A stretch of 64,000 bases of DNA from Pseudomonadota bacterium (GCA_021792365.1 JAJYUT010000003.1:434001-498000), one strand, 5' to 3'; shown: positions 43,896 through 56,260, counted from the first letter of the stretch. Notes: generated by a model from the letters alone, not told the origin. Translations and numbers: made by a program.

Positions 43896-44594
43896 TCAGG
43901 CCATTGCCGGCGTGGCAGGCCGAGCCGGCCGCGGCGCGCGGCCCGGAGCGGATCGCAGGTTGGCCTGCAGCATGGCCTCGGCCTCGTCCAGGTCCACGAT
44001 GATCTCCGGCGCTTCCAGGGCGATGTCCATCTCGCGCAGCCGCGCCAGGGTCTCGTCATCCGTCACGCCGAGGATCATCGCCGGCGGATTGAGGTAATCC
44101 TCCAGCGCATGGCCCCGGCGCAGGAACTGCGGATAGACGCCGAGCCCGAAATCGGCCCCTGCGCGCTTGCCGGAAGCGCGCTCCAGCGCGGGCAAGATGA
44201 AGTCGCGCACGGTGCCCGGACGCACCGGGCTGCGCAGGATGATGGCGTGGAACTTGGCCTTGCGCCTGAGGGCGCTGCCGATTTCCTCGCATAGATAAAG
44301 GGTCAGCGACAGGTCCGGGTGGCCGTGCCGGTCGCCGGTTCCGGCGCAGATGCTGGTCAGCGACGAGGCGCCAATGGCCTCGATCAGGTCCGTGGTCGCG
44401 CGCAGGCGCTGTGCCGCCACGGTGTCCTGGATGCGCTGGCCGAGGCCGGGCTCATTCACCGGCGCGGCGGCGCGGCGGATCATCGCGACCTTGTCCGCAT
44501 CGGAATCCACCGCGATCACCTCATGCCCCTGGGAGGCGAGGCACGCCGCCGCGACCGAGCCCACGTGATCGAGACCGAAGACGCTGATCTGCAT
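43896..44594 (-). CDS. Truncated, probably inactive UDP-glucose/GDP-mannose dehydrogenase homolog
   Basis: The 232-residue protein aligns only with the N-terminal NAD-binding half of the about 430-residue AlgD/Ugd family (MQISVFGLDHVGSVAAACLA, HEVIAVDSDADKV, GKRAGADFGLGVYPQFLRR). The central and C-terminal domains, with the catalytic Lys, Asn and Cys, are missing. In the half that remains the family Thr of RSTVLPG is Pro (P123) and the Glu of NPEFLRE is Gln (Q156). The stop is clean, with a Pro/Arg/Ala-rich tail. It is either a decaying gene or a non-catalytic, possibly regulatory, homolog. Confidence 0.8.
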   Translation of the reverse strand: MQISVFGLDHVGSVAAACLASQGHEVIAVDSDADKVAMIRRAAAPVNEPGLGQRIQDTVAAQRLRATTDLIEAIGASSLTSICAGTGDRHGHPDLSLTLYLCEEIGSALRRKAKFHAIILRSPVRPGTVRDFILPALERASGKRAGADFGLGVYPQFLRRGHALEDYLNPPAMILGVTDDETLARLREMDIALEAPEIIVDLDEAEAMLQANLRSAPGRAPRPARPATPAMA

Positions 44595-44786
44595 GTCCCA
44601 CCCGCTCCCTGTTGTGCCGATTCGCCGGCCGACGGCTGCGGCGATGCGAAAAGCGTAACCCAGGGCGAAGCACGTGCAAACCTTCAAATGACGCAGCGCA
44701 GCAGATGAGCTAAATGTCCCTGGAATAACACCTTTTTGCGACAGCCAGCGCACAGGATTGTGCGAACGCGAATGCCGGGAGTGCCG

Positions 44787-46310
<1,524 letters not shown>

Positions 46311-46318
46311 GCCCGCTC

Positions 46319-46741
46319 TCAGTCAATGCGATCCAGCCGGCAAACCGTTCTTCCCCCGCCGGCTGGCGCGGCGCAGCTTGCCTCAACATGGCCGGCGCGC
46401 CTAGAGCGGATCGGCGCGAAATCGACCTGGCCGAAATTCCGCATCCAGTCCCCGGCCTGGGCGCATTGGATCGTTTCGATCATCATCTGCCGCGCACCGT
46501 CGGAGCGGGTGATGTAGAGCGCGCCGTCCCCGGCGGCCTGGGTCATGGCGATCTCTGTCCCGGCCGCCGGCTCAAGCGTGCCCAGATCGCGGTCGACCCA
46601 ATGGCCAAACATCAGGCGGCAGCGCAGCGGCTCCGCGCCCGCATTCTTCAATGTGAGGGTAGTGGGCTGGTCCTGCGGGGCCGACATGCAGGCCGCCAGC
46701 ACGCCGGCGCAGAGAATCGACAGGCTCGATTTGCGTTTCAT
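46319..46741 (-). CDS. Small lipoprotein
   Basis: The 140-residue protein starts at 46741 with a lipoprotein signal MKRKSSLSILCAGVLAAC (Cys about residue 18). The mature part has four cysteines and the segments LTLKNAGAEPLRCRLMFGHW and MMIETIQCAQAGDWMRNFG; it may be disulfide-bonded in the periplasm. No family is recognised. It lies 8 nt from genes on both sides, so it is co-transcribed with the GMC oxidoreductase and the CoA ligase and might help anchor or support the oxidoreductase. Confidence 0.75.
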   Translation of the reverse strand: MKRKSSLSILCAGVLAACMSAPQDQPTTLTLKNAGAEPLRCRLMFGHWVDRDLGTLEPAAGTEIAMTQAAGDGALYITRSDGARQMMIETIQCAQAGDWMRNFGQVDFAPIRSRRAGHVEASCAAPAGGGRTVCRLDRID

Positions 46742-46749
46742 GGGTCCGT

Positions 46750-48330
46750 CTATGCCAGTGCCGGCGCGCGGGCCGGGAGACTCGGGGCCAGCGGCGCGCG
46801 GCCGCGCAGCAGGTCGCTGAACCGCTCGGCGATCGCGACGATCGCCGCGTTGACCGGCCCGGTGGTGATGGAGGGAATGATCGAGCCGTCGCACACGTAG
46901 AGGCGCTCGAGGCCGCGCAGCTTCAGGTTTGGATCGACCACCGCATCGGCATCACACCCCATTCGGCAGGTGCCCACCGGATGATGATGCGTGAAGGCCG
47001 CCATCTCCAGGAACGTGCGCTTGTCGGCCGCGCTCTTGACGGCCGGCCCCGGGAGATATTCCTCCGCCCGCCAATCCGACAAGGCCTGCGCCCCGCCCAC
47101 CGCTCGCGCCTGTTCGAGCGCTTCGAGATAGACGTCGCGATCATGCTCCTCGGCGAGGTAGTTGGGATCGATCAGCGGCGCGGCATCGGGATCGGCGCTG
47201 GCGAGCCGGATCGTTCCGCGGCTGCGCGGGTGGGTGAAGCCGAACATGATGGTATAGGCCTCCCCCAATGGCAGCGGCGCGAATCGCTCCGTCGTCACCG
47301 GCGCGGTGACGCAGGCCAGGACCAGCTCCGGCGCGCCCTCCTCGCCGTCGCGCGCGATATACATCAGCGATTCCGAGTTCTGGTATTTCGAGGAAGGCAC
47401 AGGGCGGCGCGCGCGATAGACATTCCCGCCGGAGAGCAGATGATCGTGCAGATTGCGCCCAACTCCGGGCAGATCGTGGCGCACGGGGATGCCGAGCGCG
47501 CGCAACTCCCCCGCCGCGCCGATCCCCGAGCGCATCAGTAGCACCGGCGAGGCTATCGTGCCAGCCGCCAGGACCACGCCGCGCTCGGCCATGAGATCGC
47601 GCGCGCCGTCGCGATCGCTCACGCGCACGCCCCGGCAGTGCGCGCCATCGAGGATCAGCGACAGCACCAGCGTCTCCGGCATCACGCGCAGGTTCGGCCG
47701 CGGCAGCGCCGGGACCAGATAGGCATCCGCGATGGTCTGGCGCTTGCCGTCCTTGATGGTGAGCGTGTTGAGGCAGGGCCCGGTCATCCGCGCGCCGTTG
47801 TGGTCCTCCGTCGGTGCGATGCCGGCCTCCGCACCGGCCGCCATATAGGCTTCGGTCACCGGGTGCGGCTCGGACGGGCGGATCAGGTGCAGCGGGCCGC
47901 CCGTGCCGTGATAGGACGAGGCGCCGGGTGTGTAATGCTCCGAACGCAGGAAATAGGGCATCAGGTCCGCATAGCCCCATCCGGCGCATCCGGCGGCGAC
48001 CCAGGCGTCGAAATCGGCCGGATGGCCGCGCACATGGGCCATCGCGTTGAGCGCCGTCGAGCCGCCGACCACCTTGCCGCGCGGCCACTCATGCACGCGG
48101 CCTCCCGTGTGACGCTGGGGGATGGTGCGATGGGCCCAGTCGATGGCGCTGCCCTGCAGCAGCGGCCATTGCGCCGGCTCCGCGATGCGCGGGTCGGCGG
48201 CCAGCCCGCCAGCCTCGATCAGCCCGATCCTGAGGTCCGTCTCCTCGCTCAGGCGCGCCGCCAGCACTGATCCGGCCGTGCCCGAACCAATCACCAGGAA
48301 ATCGAACCAATTGCTGGAATTTGATCTCAT
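46750..48330 (-). CDS. GMC-family FAD oxidoreductase, candidate vitamin B6 oxidase/dehydrogenase
   Basis: The 526-residue protein is a typical GMC flavoenzyme: FAD motif FLVIGSGTAGSVLAARLSE, signature PRGKVVGGSTALNAMAHVRG and active-site HHHPVGTCRMGCDAD with the C-terminal GPVNAAIVAIAERF. It oxidises an alcohol. Two enzymes of M. loti B6 degradation, pyridoxine 4-oxidase and 4-pyridoxate dehydrogenase, are GMC proteins, and this gene is divergent from ppaT, so one of those roles is likely. Choline or another alcohol cannot be excluded. The ATG at 48330 was preferred over a GTG at 48351. Confidence 0.88.
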   Translation of the reverse strand: MRSNSSNWFDFLVIGSGTAGSVLAARLSEETDLRIGLIEAGGLAADPRIAEPAQWPLLQGSAIDWAHRTIPQRHTGGRVHEWPRGKVVGGSTALNAMAHVRGHPADFDAWVAAGCAGWGYADLMPYFLRSEHYTPGASSYHGTGGPLHLIRPSEPHPVTEAYMAAGAEAGIAPTEDHNGARMTGPCLNTLTIKDGKRQTIADAYLVPALPRPNLRVMPETLVLSLILDGAHCRGVRVSDRDGARDLMAERGVVLAAGTIASPVLLMRSGIGAAGELRALGIPVRHDLPGVGRNLHDHLLSGGNVYRARRPVPSSKYQNSESLMYIARDGEEGAPELVLACVTAPVTTERFAPLPLGEAYTIMFGFTHPRSRGTIRLASADPDAAPLIDPNYLAEEHDRDVYLEALEQARAVGGAQALSDWRAEEYLPGPAVKSAADKRTFLEMAAFTHHHPVGTCRMGCDADAVVDPNLKLRGLERLYVCDGSIIPSITTGPVNAAIVAIAERFSDLLRGRAPLAPSLPARAPALA

Positions 48331-48444
48331 CCCCGCCGGAACCAATGCCACCCCGCAGTGGATATTGTTTCCACTTTCCAGGCCCCGAGTCTATGATCGG
48401 CGAACCAAAGCAAGAACAAGAAAACGCCAGTGGGGGCTCGCGTC

Positions 48445-49614
48445 ATGCCATCGCGGATCAAGGAACCGATCATTACCCTGTCGGCGGGACCAGTGGCCGC
48501 CTATCCCAGCGTTCTGCGCGCCATGTCGCGCCCCATCCAGTACGATTTCGACTCTTGGTTCCAGCAGTTCTATGAGGACGTGGCGCGGAAATCCGCGACC
48601 GCACTGCGGACCGCGGAACCGACCCTGATCCTGCAGGTCGAGCCGGCACCCGCAATCGAGGCCGCCGCCGCCTCGCTCATCTCGCCCGACGACGTGGTGC
48701 TGAACCTCGCCTCCGGCGTTTACGGCAAGGGCTTCGGCTACTGGTCGGCGCGCTACAATAAGGAGCTGGTGGAGATCGAGGTGCCCTATGACGAGGCGAT
48801 CGACCCGGCCCAGGTCGCGGAGGCCTTCCGCAAGCGGCCGGACATCAAGATCGTCTCGCTGGTCCATCACGACACGCCCTCGGGCACCATCAACCCCGCG
48901 CGCGAGATCGGAAAGATCGTGCGCGATCACGACGCGCTGCTGATCGTCGATGCGGTCTCCTCCTTCGGCGGCATGGACATTCATCCGGAGGATTGCTTCG
49001 CCGACATTTTCATCACCGGCCCTGGCAAATGCCTGGGCGGCGCGCCCGGCCTGACCCTGATGGCGGTCAGCGACCGCGCCTGGAAGCATATCGAGGCAAA
49101 CCCGAAGGCTCCCTTCGCCTCGGTGCTCAGCCTCAAGGATTGGAAGAACGCCTGGAGCAAGGACAAGCCCTTCCCCTTCACGCCCTCGGTCGCGGAGATC
49201 AACGGGCTCGACGGCGCCCTCGACCAGTATCTGAACGAAGGGCCGGAGCAGGTCTGGCGGCGCCATGCGCTGACCGCGCGCGCCTGCCGCGCCGGCATCA
49301 AGGCGATGGGCCTGGACCTGTGGGCGAAGACGGAGAGCATCGCCTCGCCCACCTGCACCGCCGTGCGCGTGCCCGCCGGCATGAACGACGATGAGATCAT
49401 CGCCGCCGCCCGCGCCGGTTTCGGCGTCGTGTTCTCGTCGGGCCGCAACGACACCAAGGGCAAGCTGATCCGCATCGGCCATATGGGGCCGGTGGCGGAG
49501 CCGATCTATGCGACGGTGGCGATCACCGCCCTCGGCGGCGCGCTGCGCAGGCTGGGGCGCAAGGTCGATGTGGCCGCGGGTGTCGAAGCGGCCATGAGCG
49601 TGATCGAAGGTTGA
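48445..49614 (+). CDS. ppaT: Pyridoxamine-pyruvate aminotransferase
   Basis: The 389-residue class V aminotransferase closely follows the M. loti pyridoxamine-pyruvate transaminase: ITLSAGPVAAYPSVLRAM, ASLISPDDVVLNLASGVYGK, HHDTPSGTINPAREIG and FSSGRNDTKGKLIRIGHMGP. The active-site lysine is K195 in TGPGKCLGG (Lys197 in M. loti numbering as I recall it). It converts pyridoxamine plus pyruvate to pyridoxal plus alanine and does not use bound PLP. The ATG at 48445 was chosen over a GTG at 48430 by spacing to the G-rich site. It heads an operon with pyridoxal dehydrogenase. Confidence 0.92.
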   Translation: MPSRIKEPIITLSAGPVAAYPSVLRAMSRPIQYDFDSWFQQFYEDVARKSATALRTAEPTLILQVEPAPAIEAAAASLISPDDVVLNLASGVYGKGFGYWSARYNKELVEIEVPYDEAIDPAQVAEAFRKRPDIKIVSLVHHDTPSGTINPAREIGKIVRDHDALLIVDAVSSFGGMDIHPEDCFADIFITGPGKCLGGAPGLTLMAVSDRAWKHIEANPKAPFASVLSLKDWKNAWSKDKPFPFTPSVAEINGLDGALDQYLNEGPEQVWRRHALTARACRAGIKAMGLDLWAKTESIASPTCTAVRVPAGMNDDEIIAAARAGFGVVFSSGRNDTKGKLIRIGHMGPVAEPIYATVAITALGGALRRLGRKVDVAAGVEAAMSVIEG

Positions 49615-49641
49615 TATCCGTCATCAGGCTGGAGGGGAAGC

Positions 49642-50382
49642 ATGCGCAGGTTTGAAGGTCGCGTTGCCGTCGTATCGGGTGCGGCGCAGGGAATAGGCCG
49701 CGCCGTGGCGGAGCGCCTGGGCCAGGAAGGCGCCCTGGTGGTGGCGGTGGATATCAACGGCGCGGGCGCCGAGGCGACCGCAAAGGCAATCGGCGGCAAG
49801 AGCTTCGGCGTGGCCTGTGACATCGGCGACGAGGACCAGGTCGGCAGGTTGTTCGAGACGGTCGCGAAGCAATGCGGCAAGCTCGACGTGCTGGTGAACA
49901 ACGCCGCCATCGTCCCTTTCGTGAAGTGGGACGAGCTCTCGTTCAAGGAATGGCGGCGCGTGCTGCGCGTCAACCTAGACGGGCTCTACCTGATGTGCCG
50001 CGCCGGTTCCGACATGATGCGCAAGAACAACTACGGCCGCATCGTCAATTTCAGCTCCAACTCGATCTTCGCCGGCACGCCGAACATGGCGCATTACGTC
50101 GCCTCCAAGGGCGGCGTGCTCACCTTCACCCGCGCGCTCGCGACCGAGCTTGGCCCCTACAAGATCACCGTCAATTCGGTGTGCCCCGGCCTCACCGATA
50201 CCGAAGGCGTGCAGCAAACCCCGCACAAGGAAGCGTTCGGTTTCGTCGAGATGCTCCAGGCGATCAAGGGTGTCGGCAAGGCCGCGGACATCGTGCCGGC
50301 GGTCGCATTCCTTGCCTCCGAGGAGGCCCATTGGATCACCGGCCAGGCGCTCGCCATCGATGCCGGCATGGTGCGGTGGTAG
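49642..50382 (+). CDS. Pyridoxal 4-dehydrogenase (SDR family)
   Basis: The 246-residue short-chain dehydrogenase has SGAAQGIGRAV (cofactor site), NNAAIVPFVKWDEL, catalytic Y152 and K156 in MAHYVASKGG, and the specific tail EAFGFVEMLQAIKGVGKA to WITGQALAIDAGMVRW. These segments closely match the M. loti pyridoxal 4-dehydrogenase, which oxidises pyridoxal to 4-pyridoxolactone with NAD+. It begins 27 nt after ppaT and uses its product. A palindromic repeat follows the gene. Confidence 0.92.
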   Translation: MRRFEGRVAVVSGAAQGIGRAVAERLGQEGALVVAVDINGAGAEATAKAIGGKSFGVACDIGDEDQVGRLFETVAKQCGKLDVLVNNAAIVPFVKWDELSFKEWRRVLRVNLDGLYLMCRAGSDMMRKNNYGRIVNFSSNSIFAGTPNMAHYVASKGGVLTFTRALATELGPYKITVNSVCPGLTDTEGVQQTPHKEAFGFVEMLQAIKGVGKAADIVPAVAFLASEEAHWITGQALAIDAGMVRW

Positions 50383-50425
50383 CGCGGATACCGAACGCCT
50401 CTCGCGACCGGCAACCCAACCAGTC

Positions 50426-50523
50426 GTCACCCCGGCCTCGAGCCGGGGTCCATTGCGCCGCTTGGCGTTTGGTTTGCCCATGGACCCCGGATCACGCCGC
50501 TTCGCGGCTGTCCGGGGTGACAG
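50426..50523. repeat. Palindromic intergenic repeat, copy A
   Basis: The unit begins GTCACCCCGG and ends CCGGGGTGACAG, so the ends are inverted copies, with further hairpins inside. It lies between convergent pyridoxal dehydrogenase and pyridoxolactonase genes. Copies B and C in this window share the CTGTCA / TGACAG ends and the CATGG-TCCCGG interior. Confidence 0.8.
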
Positions 50524-50536
50524 TTGGGGGTCTGAT

Positions 50537-51349
50537 TCACGAATAACAATTCGCGCCGGTCTGGTAGCTTTTGAAGCTGTCCGGATCGTGCGAGTAGAAC
50601 AGCTCGGCGTCGTATTTCGCCGCCAGCTCCTTCAGCCGGTGCAGCGACTTGACGCTCGCCACCGGATCCAGGTGGAAGCTGGAGATGCACATCATGTCCA
50701 TGTTCTTCTTGCTGTAGCAGGCATCGGCGGTGAACAGGATCGGCCGGCGGTTCTTCAGCTCCACCATCATGCTGTAATGGCCTGCGGTGTGGCCCGGCGT
50801 CTCGAACAGCCACAATCCCTTGGCGATCTCCTGGTCGCCGCTCAGCGTCTCGAATTTCGGCGTGTACATGTCGAGCGCGGGGTCGGGCGGCAGCTCCTTG
50901 CCGGCGTTCTTCTTCTTGTGAAGATCGGGCGCGAAGGTGAGATCGGAATAGCCGAGATGCTCGAACGGCTGGCAATCGCCGCTCGCCTCCAGCTCCTTGG
51001 CGTGGCAGATGGTGCAGGCCTTGTGCAGGTGCTTGTTCCCGCCGCAATGATCGAAGTGGTAGTGCGAGTTGATAACGTAGTCGATGTCGTCGGTCTTGAG
51101 GCCGATCTTGGCGAGCTGCCCGGGTATCGTCTGCTCCTTGTCCTGGATCGGCTTCTCGAAGGGCAGCACGCGCATCACGTGGTCGAAGTCGTAGCCGGTG
51201 TCGAACATGTAGCGGCCGTCCGCATGCTCCACCAGCACGGCATAGCAGGGGAAGCGCAGCTCCCCGCCTGGCCCGCGATTCCAGAAGGCGTGGAAGCCGT
51301 CGATCACCAGCGACCCGCCATCGAGCAGATAGACCTTGGTATCAGCCAT
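50537..51349 (-). CDS. 4-pyridoxolactonase (metallo-beta-lactamase fold)
   Basis: The 270-residue protein has the zinc motif H96-x-H98-x-D100-H101 (NSHYHFDHCGG) and follows the M. loti 4-pyridoxolactonase over its length: TKVYLLDGGSLVIDGFHAFW, RVLPFEKPIQDKEQTIPG, PFEHLGYSDLTFAPD, SHDPDSFKSYQTGANCY. It hydrolyses 4-pyridoxolactone to 4-pyridoxate, the step after pyridoxal dehydrogenase. It is the last gene of the leftward run containing the BMP-type transporter (55 nt after the permease), tying that transporter to vitamin B6. Confidence 0.93.
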   Translation of the reverse strand: MADTKVYLLDGGSLVIDGFHAFWNRGPGGELRFPCYAVLVEHADGRYMFDTGYDFDHVMRVLPFEKPIQDKEQTIPGQLAKIGLKTDDIDYVINSHYHFDHCGGNKHLHKACTICHAKELEASGDCQPFEHLGYSDLTFAPDLHKKKNAGKELPPDPALDMYTPKFETLSGDQEIAKGLWLFETPGHTAGHYSMMVELKNRRPILFTADACYSKKNMDMMCISSFHLDPVASVKSLHRLKELAAKYDAELFYSHDPDSFKSYQTGANCYS

Positions 51350-51404
51350 CGTCCCTCTCCCAGTTCCTGCCTTTAGCTCATCATTTCACTCTTCTCCGCG
51401 GGGC

Positions 51405-52340
51405 TCAACGCTCGCCGCGCACATAGGGCAGACCCAGGGCCGGCGGCAGCACGCTGTGCCGCGCGAAGATCACCAGCACCAGCATCACCATGGCGAAGGG
51501 CAGCATCTGCACCACGTCGGTCGGGATGTTGATCCCCGCCACCTGCAGCGCCGTGGTCATGGCGAGACTGATGCCGAACAGGGCCGCACCCAGCAGCACC
51601 CAGACCGGCCTCCCGCGCGCCAGCATGGCGAGCACGATGCCGATGAAGCCGGCGCCGCCCGTCATAAAGGGCACGAACAAGCCGGCGCCGATATTCGCCA
51701 TGTAGGCGCCGCCGATCCCGGACAGGAATCCCGTCGCCAGGACGGCGAAGGCGCGGGTCTTCACCACGCTGACGCCGGCCGCGTCGAGCGCCGCCGGCTT
51801 GTTCCCCGCCGCCTCCAGGTTGAGCCCGATATAGGTCGCGCGGAACAGCCAGCCGAGCGCGATCACCAGCAGGACCGCGAGATAGACGATCGGATTGTGG
51901 GTGAACAGCGCGCGCCCCAGGACGGGAATGTCGCTCAGCAGCGGCAGGGCCCAGGCCGGCGCCAGGTCGAGCCGCGGATAGGTCCGGCTGAACTGGAAAT
52001 AGTGCAGCAGCGCGGTCAGGCCTTCCATGCCGAGCGTCACGGCGATGCCGATGACGATCTGGTTGAGGCCATAGCGGATGCAGAGCAGGACAACCAGCGC
52101 CGCAACCAGCGCGCCGCCGATCCCGCCCGCCACGAAGCCGAGGGCGAAGGAGCCGCTGCAATAGGCCGCGACGAAGCCCGCATAGGCGCCGAACAGCATC
52201 ATGCCTTCGATGCCGATGTTGAGCACGCCGGCCTTTTCCGAGACCTGCTCGCCGAGGCCGGCCAGCAGCAGCGGCACGCCGGCCGTCACCGCGCCGAACA
52301 GCAGCGAGGTCAGGAAGGCTTCGGTCAGCAGCGAATCCAT
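51405..52340 (-). CDS. BMP-type ABC transporter permease 2
   Basis: The 311-residue protein has eight to nine hydrophobic helices and the conserved sequence of BMP-system permeases (SEKAGVLNIGIEGMMLFGAY, ATYIGLNLEAAGNKPAALDA). It pairs with the permease encoded 4 nt upstream. Such systems normally import nucleosides or other small cofactors. In this run, between the ATPase and pyridoxolactonase genes, vitamin B6 compounds are the likely cargo. Confidence 0.9.
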   Translation of the reverse strand: MDSLLTEAFLTSLLFGAVTAGVPLLLAGLGEQVSEKAGVLNIGIEGMMLFGAYAGFVAAYCSGSFALGFVAGGIGGALVAALVVLLCIRYGLNQIVIGIAVTLGMEGLTALLHYFQFSRTYPRLDLAPAWALPLLSDIPVLGRALFTHNPIVYLAVLLVIALGWLFRATYIGLNLEAAGNKPAALDAAGVSVVKTRAFAVLATGFLSGIGGAYMANIGAGLFVPFMTGGAGFIGIVLAMLARGRPVWVLLGAALFGISLAMTTALQVAGINIPTDVVQMLPFAMVMLVLVIFARHSVLPPALGLPYVRGER

Positions 52341-52344
52341 GCCC

Positions 52345-53430
52345 TCACGCTCCGATCCGCTTGCGGCGCTGGTGATCGAGATACTCGACCACCGCCAGGA
52401 AGATCAGCAGCAGCGCCACCAGCACCAGCACGAAATGCTGCGGCACGCCGATGCGCCGGGCGGCGCTGTCGCCGCCGATCATCAGCGCCGAGAAGAACAG
52501 GGTGAAGGCGATCGCCGCATACCCGTTGAAGCGCGCCAGGAAGACGAGTGGAACCACAAGAAGCCCGAAGGCCGGGTTCCAGTCCGCGCGCACCGTCCCG
52601 AACACGCCCAGGATCTCGACCGAGCCGCCGAGGCCGATCAGCGCCGCGCTGAGCGTGAAGGTCGCAATGGTGAGCCAAGGCACATTGAGCCCGGCATGAA
52701 CCGCCGCCGCCGGATTTGCGCCGACGACCTGCAGCTTCAGGCCGAAGGCGGTGCGCGTCATCATCAAATGTACCAGGATGACGACCGCGAGCGCGATCAG
52801 CACGCCGCTGTGGATCGTGGTGTCGAACAGGCGCGGCAGGCGCTCCTCCACCGGAAGGGTGCGGGTCTGCGGCACCGTGGTCGATGGGTCCCAGAAGAAC
52901 AGCTTCACCAGCACATTGGCGAAGCTGATGCCGAGGAAGCTCATCATCAGCGAGGTGATGATCTCGTTGATGCCGTAGCGCGCCTTCAGCACCGCCGGGA
53001 TGACCGCCCACAACGCCGCTACCGCCGCGGACACGATCATGCAGGCGACCAGGATCGCGACCTTGGGCAGCGTGCCCACCAGGGCCGGCGCGAGCGCGGC
53101 CGTGATGACGGCGGCCAGCAGGAACTGCCCGTCGCCGCCCAGGTTCCAGATGCCCGCGCGGAAGGCGACGATCAGCCCCGCCGCGATCAGCAGCAGCGGC
53201 GACATGCGCGTGAGGGTTTCCTGCAGCCCGCCCCAGGTCAGCAGCCCGCGCCGCGCGACATAGCCGTAATAGGCGAGCGGGTCCTTGCCCAGGACCAGCA
53301 GGATGATGCCGCCGACCGCCAGGGCCAGCAGGATCGGCACCGCCACGCGCAGGACGGAGGCCATCGCGTCCCGCGCACCAGCGCTCCCCGGCGCGCCCCG
53401 CCGCGCCACCTGCTGCGCTTCGGCGGTCAT
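52345..53430 (-). CDS. BMP-type ABC transporter permease 1
   Basis: The 361-residue membrane protein has about ten helices, with the family blocks FRAGIWNLGGDGQFLLAAVI and LMMSFLGISFANVLVKLFFW and the EAA-like FGLKLQVVGANPAAAVHAGL. It forms the membrane channel together with permease 2. A 187-bp gap holding a palindromic repeat separates it from the ATPase gene. Confidence 0.9.
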   Translation of the reverse strand: MTAEAQQVARRGAPGSAGARDAMASVLRVAVPILLALAVGGIILLVLGKDPLAYYGYVARRGLLTWGGLQETLTRMSPLLLIAAGLIVAFRAGIWNLGGDGQFLLAAVITAALAPALVGTLPKVAILVACMIVSAAVAALWAVIPAVLKARYGINEIITSLMMSFLGISFANVLVKLFFWDPSTTVPQTRTLPVEERLPRLFDTTIHSGVLIALAVVILVHLMMTRTAFGLKLQVVGANPAAAVHAGLNVPWLTIATFTLSAALIGLGGSVEILGVFGTVRADWNPAFGLLVVPLVFLARFNGYAAIAFTLFFSALMIGGDSAARRIGVPQHFVLVLVALLLIFLAVVEYLDHQRRKRIGA

Positions 53431-53460
53431 GCGCAGAACCTACCTTCCGCTCCGCCCCTA

Positions 53461-53597
53461 CTGTCATGCCGGCCCAGCCACGAAGTGGCGCAGAGCCGGG
53501 ACCCATGCGCACCATGAGCGTGCGCCGCCGTGAAGGGCATTGCACTGCCTTGCGAGGCATGGGTCCCGGGTCGCGCTGCGCGCGCCCGGGATGACAG
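53461..53597. repeat. Palindromic intergenic repeat, copy B
   Basis: The 137-bp unit begins CTGTCATGCCGGCCC and ends GCGCCCGGGATGACAG, with ACCCATG and its inverse CATGGGT inside. It splits the transporter operon between ATPase and permease genes. The minus-strand transcript could fold here, which may lower permease expression or stabilise the upstream mRNA. Confidence 0.8.
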
Positions 53598-53617
53598 TCG
53601 GAGAAGAAAGCGCATCT

Positions 53618-55210
<1,593 letters not shown>

Positions 55211-56260
55211 TTACTGCGCAGGAGCGTCGGTGACCGAGGTCATCAACGCCCGCACCTTGTCGGCTTCCCAGATCGGCTCGATCTTCATCTCGCCCTTGAC
55301 GATCTGCTCACGCACCGCCGACACCTCGCCCCAGACGCCGTCCGGGATATGCGTGGTCTTGAGGAGCTGCACCGAATCGTCGGCGAGCTGGATCGAATAA
55401 CCCTTCGTGCCGAAGGTATCGGCCTTCAGGTCCTCGACCATCGCCGAATAGACCGGCACCAGGTTCCACACCACCGAGGAGAGCAGGTGGCCCTTGTCGA
55501 TGGCGGTCTTGTCGCCGATCACGTCGATGAACCACACCTTGCCGCCCGCGGTCGACTTGCCGGTCTCGACAGCCTGCAGCATGCCGAATGTTGCACCGTC
55601 GCCCTGGCCGAAGATCACATCCGCGCCGGCGCCGATCACCGAGGCGGTCACGCGGTTGCCGCCCGCCGCGTCGGAATAGGCGGCAGGGCCGATCACGGCA
55701 TAAAGCACCTTGATGCTCCCATCCGCCGCCTTCACGCCCTGGGCGAACGCCGCCGATTGCGAGTTCCAGGACGGCGGCTCACCCGAGACAACGATCGCGA
55801 CCGACTTGGTCTGGGTCGTCTTGGCCGCCAGGACGCCGGCGAGATAGGCGCCCTCATGGCCGCTCAGCGTGTAATCCGCGATCGCGCCCGCCTTGTTGGC
55901 ATCCGGCCGGTCGACGATCGCGACGGGCACGCCCTTCTCCGCGCCGACTTCCGGCGCCGCGGTGTTGTAGCCGCTGGCATGGGCGATGATGAGGCTGGCG
56001 CCGTCATCGGCCACTTCGCGCAACTGCGGATGCACATCGCCATAGCCGAGCCCCGTCGCCGGGATGAACTCGATACCGAACTTTTCCGCCACCGCCTTGG
56101 CCGCGTCATGCCCCTGCTGGTTCCAGCCGTAATCCGTCGGGTCCTCCGGCGTCAGGATAGCGATGCTCTTCACATCCGCCGCCTGCGCGAGAGTGGTGGT
56201 GCCCATGGCAAGCGCAAGCAGCGACACCTGCGCCAGCCTCTTGAGAGTCCTCGTGTTCAT
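55211..56260 (-). CDS. BMP-family substrate-binding protein
   Basis: The 349-residue protein has a Sec signal (MNTRTLKRLAQVSLLALAMG, cleavage after AQA near residue 28). The mature part is a basic-membrane-protein (PnrA/Med-like) binding protein: TPEDPTDYGWNQQGHDAAKA, SGHEGAYLAGVLAA, GADVIFGQGDGATFGMLQA. It should bind the transported molecule. The start at 56260 has an AGGAAGGAAAC site. It opens the transporter operon, with an operator-like site 25-46 nt upstream. Given the neighbours, a B6 vitamer is the best guess. Confidence 0.9.
   Translation of the reverse strand: MNTRTLKRLAQVSLLALAMGTTTLAQAADVKSIAILTPEDPTDYGWNQQGHDAAKAVAEKFGIEFIPATGLGYGDVHPQLREVADDGASLIIAHASGYNTAAPEVGAEKGVPVAIVDRPDANKAGAIADYTLSGHEGAYLAGVLAAKTTQTKSVAIVVSGEPPSWNSQSAAFAQGVKAADGSIKVLYAVIGPAAYSDAAGGNRVTASVIGAGADVIFGQGDGATFGMLQAVETGKSTAGGKVWFIDVIGDKTAIDKGHLLSSVVWNLVPVYSAMVEDLKADTFGTKGYSIQLADDSVQLLKTTHIPDGVWGEVSAVREQIVKGEMKIEPIWEADKVRALMTSVTDAPAQ

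Noticed and set aside
48339-48349. A CCAATG half-site resembling the FCD operator between the GMC and ppaT genes
   Set aside because: Only one half matches and the spacing to a second half is absent, so it is not counted as a regulon member.
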